A stretch of 64,000 nt of DNA from Glycomyces sp. YM15 (GTDB taxonomy: Bacteria; Actinomycetota; Actinomycetes; Mycobacteriales; Micromonosporaceae), in assembly GCF_016918015.1 (NCBI RefSeq), contig NZ_JAERMK010000004.1, forward strand, positions 121,264 to 185,263, written 5' to 3'. A program made the translations under genes and the position numbers. Below, in pieces: positions 1-7,927 of the stretch. Each line of letters begins with the position of its first letter. The first letter of the stretch is position 1. The notes beneath the pieces are model-generated. The model was given only the letters and a program-made list of their open reading frames with translations. It had not been told where the DNA came from and made no database searches.

Positions 1-38
1 CGCGTGGCCGGGCGGTGGGTGATGCGGGCCGGCTGCGC

Positions 39-74
39 GCGGGGGGGGCGGGGGGCCCCCGGGGCCCCCCCCGG
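39..74. repeat. G/C homopolymer-rich low-complexity tract
   Basis: Alternating long runs of G and C lie just beyond the 3' end of the chitinase gene. The tract carries no credible gene. Two similar tracts occur at 12145-12260 and 28732-28779, also at gene ends. I suspect poor base calling or assembly at strong GC hairpins, although a real terminator could lie underneath. The first 83 bases of the window hold nothing else I can support. Confidence 0.6.
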
Positions 75-83
75 CCTGGCGGG

Positions 84-1556
84 TCAGCTCTTTCGGGTTC
101 TGTTCAGCCCGCTGGCGATGGCGCTGACGAGGGCGCCGTCGCTCGTGTCGCCGGAGAGTTCCCAGGCGAACGCGCCGCCGAGGCCCTGGCTGTCGGCCCA
201 GGCCGTCTTGGTCGCGATCGTGGCCGGGGTGTCGTAACTCCACCATTCGCCGTTGCAGTAGGCGTAAGCGGTGCCGCCGACGGTTCCCGTTGCGGGGCAT
301 TTGTTCACGAGGACCTTGTAGTCCTCGATGCCGGCCTCGTAAGTGCCCGTCGCAGGGCCCGTCGCCGATCCTCCCGGCGTCGATTGGGTGACGCCGGTCC
401 AGCCTCTGCCGTAGTACCCGAAGCCGAGCAGGAGTTTCTCGGAGGGGATGCCGAGGGCTTTGAGCTTGGCGATGGCGGTGGCGCCGTCGAAGCCCGCGAT
501 CGGCTGTCCGCTGTAGCCGTTCAGCGGCGAGTGGGGGGCGGTCGGTCCGTCCTTGTCCCAGGCGCCGAAGTAGTCGTAGGTCATGACCATGTAGAAGTCG
601 ACGTACTGGGCGGCCTTGCCGTAGCCGCCGAGGTCGATCTTGCCGCCCGAGGTGCCGTCGCCGGTGATCGCCGAGGTGACCAGTTCGTCGCCGAACTTGG
701 TTCTCAAGGCGCTCATCAGGTTCGGGTACGCGTTCGTGCCGCTGGCGTCGCAGGTCAGGCCGCAGGCGTTGGGGTATTCCCAGTCGATGTCGATGCCGTC
801 GAACACGCCGTTCCAGCGAGGGTCGTGCAGCAGGTTGTAGCAGGACTCCGCGAAGGCCGCCGGGTTCTGCGCGGCCTGTCCGAAGCCGCCGGAGTAGGTC
901 CAGCCGCCGAAGGACCAGAGGATCTGGAGGTCGGGGTACTTCTCCTTGAGCTTCTTGAGCTGGTTGAAGTTGCCGCGGAGGGGCTGGTCCCAGGTGTCGG
1001 CCTTGCCGTCGACCGACTGGTCGGCCGTGTAGGCCTTGTCGATCGCCGCGTACGAGTCGTCCATCGTGCACTGGCCGTTCTTGACGTTGCCGAACGCGTA
1101 CACGATGTGGGTGAGGTCCTCGGCCGAGCCGGAGGAGACGATGTTCTTGACGTGGTAGTCGCGTCCGTACACGCCCCACTCGGTGAAGTAGGCCGCGTTG
1201 ATCTTGCCGCCCTGGCCGGGGTCGCCGGTGGGCTGCTCAGTGGGGGTCTCGGTGGGGCTCTCGGACTGGGTGGGGTCGGTGTCGCCGCCGCAGGCGCCCT
1301 TGGACTCCCAGACGCCCCATTCGCCGGTGGTGCCGGGGGTCTCGCCCTGGGTCCACCACTTGGCGCGGTACTCCGTGCCGTTGTGGCTGGCGGTGTCGCC
1401 GCCGACGTAGACCTTGGACGAGGACCATGCGGCGGAGCAGGCGGTGGCGGCGGAGGCCGTGAAGGGGTTGGCGACGGTGTAGATCACTCCTGCGGTCATC
1501 ACGGCCAGGGCCGCGGTGAGCGCTGCGATCATCCGTCTCGTTTTCAGTCGTCTCAA
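84..1556 (-). CDS. Secreted chitinase, CBM5/12-like domain plus GH18
   Basis: Secreted endochitinase that would hydrolyse beta-1,4-GlcNAc polymers outside the cell. The 490-residue product starts at a TTG preceded by GGGAGG. It has a basic n-region and hydrophobic stretch ending near TASAA at about residue 36, then an aromatic chitin-binding module (residues 39-90, AKWWTQGETPG), a Thr/Pro/Glu linker (95-117) and a GH18 barrel. The catalytic motif DGIDIDWEY lies near residue 255, with the final Glu as acid/base. A later GFGYYGRGW motif and a C-terminal WELSGD segment also fit GH18. An ATG eight codons further in is a less likely start because the SD sits close to the TTG. An inverted repeat lies upstream. 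The exact family subgroup is not assigned. Confidence 0.93.
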   Translation of the reverse strand: MRRLKTRRMIAALTAALAVMTAGVIYTVANPFTASAATACSAAWSSSKVYVGGDTASHNGTEYRAKWWTQGETPGTTGEWGVWESKGACGGDTDPTQSESPTETPTEQPTGDPGQGGKINAAYFTEWGVYGRDYHVKNIVSSGSAEDLTHIVYAFGNVKNGQCTMDDSYAAIDKAYTADQSVDGKADTWDQPLRGNFNQLKKLKEKYPDLQILWSFGGWTYSGGFGQAAQNPAAFAESCYNLLHDPRWNGVFDGIDIDWEYPNACGLTCDASGTNAYPNLMSALRTKFGDELVTSAITGDGTSGGKIDLGGYGKAAQYVDFYMVMTYDYFGAWDKDGPTAPHSPLNGYSGQPIAGFDGATAIAKLKALGIPSEKLLLGFGYYGRGWTGVTQSTPGGSATGPATGTYEAGIEDYKVLVNKCPATGTVGGTAYAYCNGEWWSYDTPATIATKTAWADSQGLGGAFAWELSGDTSDGALVSAIASGLNRTRKS

Positions 1557-1573
1557 CGTTCCTCCCGAAAAGT

Positions 1574-1600
1574 AAAGAGACTTAACTAAAAGGTCTCTTT
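1574..1600 (-). promoter_or_regulatory. Inverted repeat upstream of chitinase (candidate operator)
   Basis: A perfect 8-bp inverted repeat (AAAGAGAC / GTCTCTTT, 11-base spacer) lies 18-44 bases upstream of the chitinase TTG. On the minus strand a TTGACT and, 18 bases on, an ATGATA precede it, so the repeat would fall at or just after the transcription start. It could be a repressor site or a leader hairpin. It does not match the DasR consensus well. Confidence 0.4.
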
Positions 1601-1640
1601 ATCATTGCGGGAACGTCCAATGAAGTCAAGTATCTGGATT

Positions 1641-1865
1641 GAAAAATTTCAATAGCCCGGTAGGTCTGAAATGGGAGCGTTCTATTGCAACGCAGCGCGA
1701 CCATTGCCTCCACACTTTCGTTTCGCGCGGCACCGCTACAGTGGTCTGCGAAGGCAGGCAGGGCCAGAGGGGCGGTGGCCTCGCGGCGGCACTCGCGAGT
1801 CGAGCGCGGACGCGACGGCACCGCCCCTCGCTCGTCTCCAAAGGGCGCGTGCGCGGTGCGGTGCC
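1641..1865. other. Intergenic region between chitinase and corA
   Basis: Part of the 309-base space between the chitinase start and the corA stop. It is relatively AT-rich near 1640-1670 and GC-rich towards corA. I see no gene, tRNA or clear terminator in it. Confidence 0.5.
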
Positions 1866-2831
1866 TCAGAGCCAGCCGTTGCGCCGGAAGCCGCGGTACA
1901 GCAGGACGCAGACGGTCACCATCAGGAGCAGCGCGAACGGGTACCCGATCACCCAGTGCAGCTCGGGCATGTCCTCGAAGTTCATGCCGTAGATCCCCGC
2001 GATGATGGTGGGCGCGATGGCGATCGCGGCCCAGGACGAGATCTTCTTCGTGTCCTCGTTCTGCCAGGTGCCGATCTGTCCCTGATGGGCGGTGAGCACG
2101 GTCGTCAAGAGGCTCATGCAGGTCTCGATCGCGGCGTCCACGCGGATGAGGCGGCCCGCGACCGTGCCGAATCCCTTGTGCCGCAGTGCGCCCGCGCCGT
2201 CGCGCCGCTGCTTGAGCGAACGGGCGAACGGCACGAGCGGGCGTACCGCGTTCTGGAACTCGAGGGTCTCGCGGATGAGGAAGTAGATCTCCTGGTTGCG
2301 GTCGATGCGCTCGCCGGAGAAGACCGCGCGCTCGAGGTCGCCCACGTCGTCGGCGAGATCCTCGACCGCGCCGTCGTACTGCTCGACGATCGCGTCGAAC
2401 AGGGCGTGGACGAGCCCCGGCAGGCCCTCGGCGCGGAACTCGGGTTCGGCGGCGTAGCGGCGGCGGACGCCGGGAACGGGATCGACGACGCCGCGGCGGA
2501 CGGTCACGAGCGAGCGGCCGTCGCTGTAGAAGGTGAGGTCGCCGGTCTCGACCTGCCGGGTCTGCTCGATGTACCAGACGGTCTTCACGAGGACGAGCAC
2601 CGCGTCTCCGACGGTCTCGACCTTGGGGCGTCGGTGGATCGGGTGCGCGGGGTCGGTGCTGAAGCGGTCGAGTCCGAGGGCCTCGAGAGCGGCGTTGAGC
2701 AGTTCGGAGTCGGGGGCGTCGAGCTCGACCCAGACGAAAGTGCCCTCGGAAGCCGCGGCCGCGCGGAGGTCCTCGGCGCTGCCGCGCTCGTCCACGGCCC
2801 CATCGGGACCGATCACGGTGTACTCGATCAT
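1866..2831 (-). CDS. corA: CorA-family magnesium/cobalt channel
   Basis: Inner-membrane divalent-cation (Mg2+/Co2+) channel, expected to work as a pentamer. The 321-residue product has a long cytosolic N-terminal domain rich in charged helices. Two C-terminal membrane helices follow, and the first ends in the family signature YGMNF near residue 282. The start is the ATG with GGAGGT four bases upstream; an upstream in-frame ATG would add 13 residues but has no SD. The basic tail RRNGW after the last helix is typical. It is monocistronic, between the chitinase gene and glnE, with a 12-bp palindrome just upstream. Confidence 0.92.
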   Translation of the reverse strand: MIEYTVIGPDGAVDERGSAEDLRAAAASEGTFVWVELDAPDSELLNAALEALGLDRFSTDPAHPIHRRPKVETVGDAVLVLVKTVWYIEQTRQVETGDLTFYSDGRSLVTVRRGVVDPVPGVRRRYAAEPEFRAEGLPGLVHALFDAIVEQYDGAVEDLADDVGDLERAVFSGERIDRNQEIYFLIRETLEFQNAVRPLVPFARSLKQRRDGAGALRHKGFGTVAGRLIRVDAAIETCMSLLTTVLTAHQGQIGTWQNEDTKKISSWAAIAIAPTIIAGIYGMNFEDMPELHWVIGYPFALLLMVTVCVLLYRGFRRNGWL

Positions 2832-2853
2832 CCGCACCTCCGATCTCGGCTCG

Positions 2854-2865
2854 CGGCAATTGCCG
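2854..2865 (-). promoter_or_regulatory. 12-bp palindrome upstream of corA
   Basis: The perfect palindrome CGGCAATTGCCG lies 22-34 bases upstream of the corA ATG. Its position suits an operator or a leader element; no binding protein can be named. Confidence 0.3.
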
Positions 2866-3149
2866 TCCACAACCCCCGCCCACCACTAGAGGGGAAGCGA
2901 GTCGTCTGCCGCGATCATGTCGCGCCCGACCGACGAAAACCGCCGCCGAACGAACCCTAGCGGCCGAAGTTCACCGGATCGAGTGAAATCCGAGTCTCGG
3001 AGCCGATCGAGTGCGAGAGCGGGTCGGTGAGGGCGAACGGCCCGGCCGTGCGAGCGATCGGGATCGGGATCGGGTGAAGAGTGGGGCCGGCGAACGGCTC
3101 GGGCGCTCAGGCGATCCGGCTCGAGCGGACGACCGGCGCCGTTCCCCGC
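2866..3149. other. Intergenic region between corA and glnE
   Basis: A non-coding stretch between the corA leader and the glnE stop. It contains a short GGGATC tandem (about 3058-3076) and GC-rich imperfect dyads that could end glnE transcription. I see no supported gene here. Confidence 0.45.
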
Positions 3150-5765
3150 TCAGGACTCGTAGACGATCCGGTGCGCCGCGTCGTGGGCGCGGCGGGTGAG
3201 CCTGCGGTAGTGGTTGAGGAACCGCTCGGTGTCCTCGCCGAAGCCGAGGGTCTGCGCCAGCGCCGCGAGTTCGGGGCCCGAACGCGGCAGGTCGTCGCGC
3301 GGGACGCCCCGCGCGAGCGTCATGTCGTTGCGCACCCGTGACACGAACTCCCAGGCCTCGCGCAGCGCCGCCAGGTCGTCGCGACTCAGGTACCCGGCCA
3401 CTGCGGCGGCCTCCAATGCCGGCACCGTCCGCGTCGTGCGCAGCGAGACGTCGGCCCCGTGTTCGAGCTGCAGCAGCTGCGCGGTCCACTCGATGTCGAC
3501 CAGTCCCCCGCGGCCGAGTTTGGTGTGGCCGTTGGGGTCCGCGCCTCGCGGCAGCCGCTCCGAGTCGACGCGGGCCTTCACCCGCCGGAACTCGATCCGC
3601 TCGGCTTCGGTCAGCCCGCCGGGCCGGTACCGGACCTTGTCCGCGAACGCGATCCAGGCCTGGCACAGGTCCGGATCTCCGGCGACCGGCCGCGCCCGCA
3701 GCAGCGCCTGGCGCTCCCACAGTCTCGCCCGGTCCGCGTAGTACCGCTGGTACGCGGCGAAACTCGGCGCGATCGGGCCGCCCTTGCCCTCGGGCCGCAG
3801 GTCGAGATCGATCTGGAGTGGAGGGTCGGCGGTCGGGGCGGCGAGGAGGGTGCGCACCGATTCGACGATCTTGGTGGCAGCCCTCGGGGAGCCTTCGCCC
3901 TCTCCGGTGTGGATGAATACGACGTCGGCGTCGGAGCCGAAGCCGGTCTCCCGTCCTCCCAAGCGGCCCATGCCGATCACGGCGATCGGCGGGGCGTCGG
4001 GGACGTCTCGTGAGGCGATGTGGAGGGCCGCGTCGAGCACCGAGTCGGTGAGGTCGGTGAGCGCGAGGCCGACAGCCTGGTCGTCGAGGAGCCCGAGGAG
4101 GTCGGCGGCGGCGACGCGGATGAGCTCGCGGCGGCGGATCGCGCGCACCGCGCCGATCGCGGCGGCCGGCTCGGCGTGCCGCGCGGCGGCCTGGCTCATG
4201 CCCATCGCGAGTTCGGCGCGCGAGCGCGGCGTGAGGTCGGCGTTGTCCGAGAGGTACCGAAGCGATTGCGGCACATGGAGCAGCAGACTGGTGAAGTAGC
4301 GGGAGGTGCCGAGGAGCCGGGCGAGGCGCACCGCCGCCGGGCCGCCGTCACGCAGCAGCCGCAGGTACCAAGGGGTGGAGCCGAGCTTGTCGGAGACCTG
4401 CCGGTACGCGAGGAGCCCTCGGTCGGGTTCGGGCGAGTCGGCGAGTTCGTGGAGCACGACCGGCAGCAGGGCCTTCTGCACTGTGGCCGTGCGGGAGACG
4501 CCGGCGGTGAGCTGCTTGATGTGGGTGAGCGCGCTCGCGGGGTCGGCGAAACCGAGCACGGCCAGACGCGAGGCGGCCTCGGATTCGGTCATGCGCAGTT
4601 CGTGGGTGGGCACGCGCGTCACGGCATCGAGCAGCGGCTTGTACAGCAGTTTCTCGTGCAGGCGGCGGGCGGTGGCCGCGTGGGCGCGCCACGCCGCGAG
4701 GAACGCCTCCTCGGTCTTGTAGCCGAGGGTCCGGGCGAGGTGGTGGAGCGGTTCGCCGCCTTCGGGGACCCGGTGGGTGCGCAGCAGCCGCTGGAGCTGC
4801 AGTCGGTGTTCGACGGTGCGCAGGAAGACGTAGGTGTCGGCGAGCTCGTCGCCGTCGCGCCGGGAGAGGAAGCCCGCGGCCACGAGGACTTCGAGTGCTT
4901 CCAATGTGGATCGGACGCGGAGGGTCGCGTCGCCGCGGCCGTGCACGAGTTGGAGCAGCTGCACCGCGAACTCGATGTCGCGAAGGCCTCCCGGGCCGAG
5001 TTTGATCTCGAAGCGGCGCTCGGCGCTCGGCACCGACTCGGCGACCTTGCGGCGCATGTCGCGGATGTCGGCGACGACGCCGGGCCGGTCGGCCGCGCCC
5101 CAGATGAACGGCTGCACGGCCGCGAGCCAGTCGAGCCCGAGCTGCAGGTCACCCGCGGCGGGCCGGGCCTTCAAGAGCGCCTGGAACTCCCAGGTGCGGG
5201 CCCAGTCCTTGAGATAGGCGAGGTACGAGTCGATCGAGCGCACGAGCGCGCCGTGGCGGCCCTCGGGCCGCAGCCCCGCGTCGACGGGCCAGGTCGCGGG
5301 CCCGACGATCTGGATCATACGGGCGGCCCGCCGGGTGGCGAGGTCGAGGTCGCCGTCGGCGACGAACACCACGTCCACATCGGACACATAGTTGAGCTCT
5401 TCCGCGCCGGTCTTGCCCATGGCGACGACCGCGAGCCTGGTCTCACCGGGGAGGTCTTCGCGGGCGAGTTCGAGGCCGCGGGCGAGCACCGCGTCCGCCA
5501 GGCGGGACAGGGCGGCCGAGGTGGCGCGCAGGTCCGTTCCGCCGGTGAGGTCGCGCGCGGCGATCCGCAGCAGGTTCGTCTTCCACGCGGCGTTGAGCTC
5601 GAACGCGCCCGCCTCGCGGATGCGCGCGAGCCCGGACTCCTCGTCCTCGGTGAGCGCGGCCTCCGTCTCGGGGTGGGCGCGCATGAAGTCGCCCAGCGCG
5701 TTGCTCGCCTCGATGACGGCGAGTCGTGCCTCGTCAGTGTTCGCGCTCTTCTCCGATTCAGGCAT
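3150..5765 (-). CDS. glnE: Glutamine synthetase adenylyltransferase / deadenylylase GlnE
   Basis: Bifunctional enzyme that adds AMP to, or removes it from, a tyrosine of glutamine synthetase I, tuning nitrogen assimilation. Both nucleotidyltransferase domains are visible. The N-terminal one has GKTGAEELNYVSDVDVVF near residue 118 and the C-terminal one has GMGRLGG followed by GFGSDADVVF near residue 605, each with its metal-binding Asp pair. The product is 871 residues, about 100 shorter than the M. tuberculosis protein; the missing part is the extreme N-terminus before the conserved ALGDxxxxHP segment. The ATG start overlaps the 3' end of the upstream amidotransferase gene by 8 bases, implying translational coupling. 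No in-frame upstream sequence looks like the missing part. Confidence 0.95.
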   Translation of the reverse strand: MPESEKSANTDEARLAVIEASNALGDFMRAHPETEAALTEDEESGLARIREAGAFELNAAWKTNLLRIAARDLTGGTDLRATSAALSRLADAVLARGLELAREDLPGETRLAVVAMGKTGAEELNYVSDVDVVFVADGDLDLATRRAARMIQIVGPATWPVDAGLRPEGRHGALVRSIDSYLAYLKDWARTWEFQALLKARPAAGDLQLGLDWLAAVQPFIWGAADRPGVVADIRDMRRKVAESVPSAERRFEIKLGPGGLRDIEFAVQLLQLVHGRGDATLRVRSTLEALEVLVAAGFLSRRDGDELADTYVFLRTVEHRLQLQRLLRTHRVPEGGEPLHHLARTLGYKTEEAFLAAWRAHAATARRLHEKLLYKPLLDAVTRVPTHELRMTESEAASRLAVLGFADPASALTHIKQLTAGVSRTATVQKALLPVVLHELADSPEPDRGLLAYRQVSDKLGSTPWYLRLLRDGGPAAVRLARLLGTSRYFTSLLLHVPQSLRYLSDNADLTPRSRAELAMGMSQAAARHAEPAAAIGAVRAIRRRELIRVAAADLLGLLDDQAVGLALTDLTDSVLDAALHIASRDVPDAPPIAVIGMGRLGGRETGFGSDADVVFIHTGEGEGSPRAATKIVESVRTLLAAPTADPPLQIDLDLRPEGKGGPIAPSFAAYQRYYADRARLWERQALLRARPVAGDPDLCQAWIAFADKVRYRPGGLTEAERIEFRRVKARVDSERLPRGADPNGHTKLGRGGLVDIEWTAQLLQLEHGADVSLRTTRTVPALEAAAVAGYLSRDDLAALREAWEFVSRVRNDMTLARGVPRDDLPRSGPELAALAQTLGFGEDTERFLNHYRRLTRRAHDAAHRIVYES

Positions 5766-6441
5766 CGAGTACCGGCAGCGCCTTCCGCTCGCCCGCGGTG
5801 ACGCGCGCGAACCGCTGGAGGATCGGCTTCCAGGTGGCGACGATGTGCTCGTCCACCGCCGCGGCCTTCGCGAGGGCGGCCTCGTCGAAGGCGCCGAAGC
5901 CCGCGAGCTGCTCGGGGGTGAACTCGAAGTGGGACTGGACGCCCCAGGCGGTGTCGCCGATGCGGAAGACCTCGAGTGCACCCTGCGGGGAGGCCGCGAG
6001 GAGCGTGGCCTCCGGCGGGAGTTCGACGAGCTCCTGGCGACGCCAGCGGATCACGTCGAGGGTCATCGGCGCGGGGCCGAAGATGAGGTCGCGTCCGGCG
6101 GCGTCGCGCTTGGCGAGCATCCGGGGCCCGAAGGGCTCATCGCGATCCTCGACGGTGCCGCCGAAGGCGGTGGCGAGCATCCGCGAGGAGGAGCAGACGG
6201 CGAAGACGGGGGTGGTGTCGGCGACCGCGGTCTCCATGAGCCCGGTGAGGTCGTCGGCCCAGTCCTTGCCGCGGCCGCCGCCGAGGGCGATGAGGGCGTC
6301 GTGCCCCCCGGCGGAGTTCGGCACGGCCTCACCGAGGTGGGGCCGCACCGTGTCGAATTCCATACCGGCTTCGGCGAGCCATGAGGCGGCCCGCCCGAGC
6401 CCTTGCGCGGGATCGTTCTCGACGACGAGTGCGGTGGTCAC
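5758..6441 (-). CDS. Class I glutamine amidotransferase-like protein
   Basis: The 227-residue protein has a class I glutamine amidotransferase fold, related to the GATase domain of GMP synthase. The nucleophile Cys is in FAVCSSSRM (about residue 82) and the His/Glu pair is in GVQSHFEFTPE (about residue 171), where HFE replaces the usual HPE. The oxyanion strand GGGRGKDW is present. The start is a GTG. It is directly upstream of and overlaps glnE, so the two are probably co-transcribed. The substrate is not known; a role in nitrogen metabolism is inferred only from the neighbour. The altered motif surroundings leave open a non-glutamine substrate. Confidence 0.75.
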   Translation of the reverse strand: MTTALVVENDPAQGLGRAASWLAEAGMEFDTVRPHLGEAVPNSAGGHDALIALGGGRGKDWADDLTGLMETAVADTTPVFAVCSSSRMLATAFGGTVEDRDEPFGPRMLAKRDAAGRDLIFGPAPMTLDVIRWRRQELVELPPEATLLAASPQGALEVFRIGDTAWGVQSHFEFTPEQLAGFGAFDEAALAKAAAVDEHIVATWKPILQRFARVTAGERKALPVLDA

Positions 6442-6795
6442 TCCCCCATGCTAATCCGTCGCGTGATCGCCACGTCGCGCTCCACCGCCACCGCCCGTCC
6501 GGGTCGGCGGCGGCAGGTGCGCGGCCCGGCGCCCGCGCGGCGGATTCGATAACGATTCGGTCGCTTTTGTGTCGAAAGCCGTTGCGCGCGTGCGAAACAG
6601 TTTTGGTTCTTCGCCAATTCGCCGCCGCCCGAGACTCCGCGGGGGCCTCGTCCCCGCAGGTGGGAAACCCAGCAATCACGAATCGATATTCACACGTGCA
6701 CATATAGTGCGTTCGAGTGGTTAACCGATGTTTCAGAGAACTGTGCTAAATATTGCCTTCTTCTCGGATCATTCCCCCACCCACCAGGAGATCCC
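6442..6795. promoter_or_regulatory. Divergent intergenic region before the WXG100-like cassette
   Basis: 354 bases separate the amidotransferase gene (minus) from the first cassette gene (plus), so promoters for both should lie here. The distal half is AT-richer, with a TAAATATT stretch around 6747-6755 that could be the -10 region for the cassette. A GCGGGG/CCCCGC hairpin is at 6639-6657. The TTG start at 6796 is preceded by AGGAG. No gene is seen. Confidence 0.4.
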
Positions 6796-7608
6796 TTGAC
6801 CGACACCGAATCCGGGGAGCGCTCTCACAACAGCTCCTGCGGCAACGTCTCCGTCATCACCGCCCCCGGGCGGTTCCCCGAGATCGCGCTCGCCGACGGC
6901 GCCGAACGCCTGTACACCCGCGATCTGGCCGAGCTCATCGCGACGACCGCCCGCGCCGCCGCCGACGCCGACCGGGCCGCCGCCCCCGCACCCGAAGCCG
7001 CGCCATCGGTCGAGGACACGATCGCCGTGCTCGCCGGACTGCGCGGCGACCTGCGCGACAAGGGCCTGCAGGCGACCATCGAGCAGCGACGGGACGAGGC
7101 CGTTCCCCCCGGCGAACGCGACCACCGCGACGAGCGGCTCACCGGCGGCCCGACCGGTCTGGCCATGCCCCCCTTCGCCGACGAACTCCTGTCCGACTCC
7201 ATCGCACTGCTGGAGCGCTTCAGCAAGCGGCCGCCGGGCAGCGGGAAGGACGACCAGAACCCCGAGCCCACGGGCACCGCCAAGAGCGAGAGCAAGCTCG
7301 TCGCCATCGAGTCCACCATGGCCTACCCCATCGCGAGCGTCTGGCTGAGCAAGCGCGCCTTCGAGATCGGCCCGAGGGCCCTCACCCGGGAGTTGAACGA
7401 GACCGCCGCGGCGGCCGCCGCCGACCTGGCGACCCGGGAGGACGACTACTTCTCCGGCCTCGGCCTCCCCCTCAGCCCCGGCGACCTCACCCCGCTCGCC
7501 GAGGAGAACCAGGCCCGGAGCGACCGGGCCTCGCAGGACCTCGCCACGCTCCAGGACCAGCAACGCCACATGACACGACTGTTCAACCAGGGAGGCTACT
7601 TTGCCTGA
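6796..7608 (+). CDS. Hypothetical protein, first gene of WXG100-like cassette
   Basis: I do not recognise a family for this 270-residue protein. It starts at a TTG with AGGAG five bases upstream. It has no signal peptide or membrane helix. Residues 1-60 include a Cys and a possible beta segment. Residues 60-150 are rich in Ala, Asp and Glu, followed by a charged linker with Pro/Gly (about 138-165) and a helical C-terminal half ending in a Gln-rich segment. Its stop overlaps the start of the next gene by 8 bases, so it belongs to the same operon as five downstream genes. The helical character would suit a secreted substrate or chaperone of a type VII-like system; that is inference. Confidence 0.6.
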   Translation: MTDTESGERSHNSSCGNVSVITAPGRFPEIALADGAERLYTRDLAELIATTARAAADADRAAAPAPEAAPSVEDTIAVLAGLRGDLRDKGLQATIEQRRDEAVPPGERDHRDERLTGGPTGLAMPPFADELLSDSIALLERFSKRPPGSGKDDQNPEPTGTAKSESKLVAIESTMAYPIASVWLSKRAFEIGPRALTRELNETAAAAAADLATREDDYFSGLGLPLSPGDLTPLAEENQARSDRASQDLATLQDQQRHMTRLFNQGGYFA

Positions 7609-7894
7609 GATCGACGGCGCCCGCATCGACCGGCTCGGCGACGACATCGAGCGCGAAGTCGGCGACATCCTCGTCGAGGCCAACGAGATCATCCCCGTGT
7701 TCCGCACCCTCGACCAGACGCTCTACACCTCCGTCGACGTCTCGCTCGCGGTCGCCTACACGCTCGCCACCAGCTACATGAGCTCCATGGTGCAGGGCGC
7801 CGCGGAGTGCTTCACGGGACTCAACGAAGACCTGACCGCGTCCGTGCAGGCCTGGAACGACGCCGACGACGCCGCCGCCAAGGACCTCACCTGA
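7601..7894 (+). CDS. Small helical WXG100-size protein
   Basis: A 97-residue, mostly helical protein of the size of ESX/WXG100 secretion substrates. It begins at a TTG with GGAGG five bases upstream, overlapping the previous stop. The likely layout is helix (residues 5-45), turn, helix (46-95), with an aromatic W near residue 85 (QAWNDADD) rather than a central WXG. The central part is hydrophobic (VSLAVAYTLATSYM), which suits coiled-coil packing with a partner. Its place directly before a protein with a DWSGDD motif supports a type VII-like link. The family assignment is tentative. Confidence 0.6.
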   Translation: MPEIDGARIDRLGDDIEREVGDILVEANEIIPVFRTLDQTLYTSVDVSLAVAYTLATSYMSSMVQGAAECFTGLNEDLTASVQAWNDADDAAAKDLT

Positions 7895-7927
7895 CCACCG
7901 CCCCGCCTCCCTGAGGAGCTTCACCGC

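Noticed and set aside
15-1589. Long plus-strand frame of 524 codons opposite the chitinase gene
   Set aside because: It is Gly/Ala/Val/Arg-rich, with no family pattern, and lies antisense to a clear GH18 gene; such frames arise from GC-rich third positions.
4020-5801. 593-codon frame opposite glnE
   Set aside because: Antisense to the conserved nucleotidyltransferase domains and without any motif of its own.
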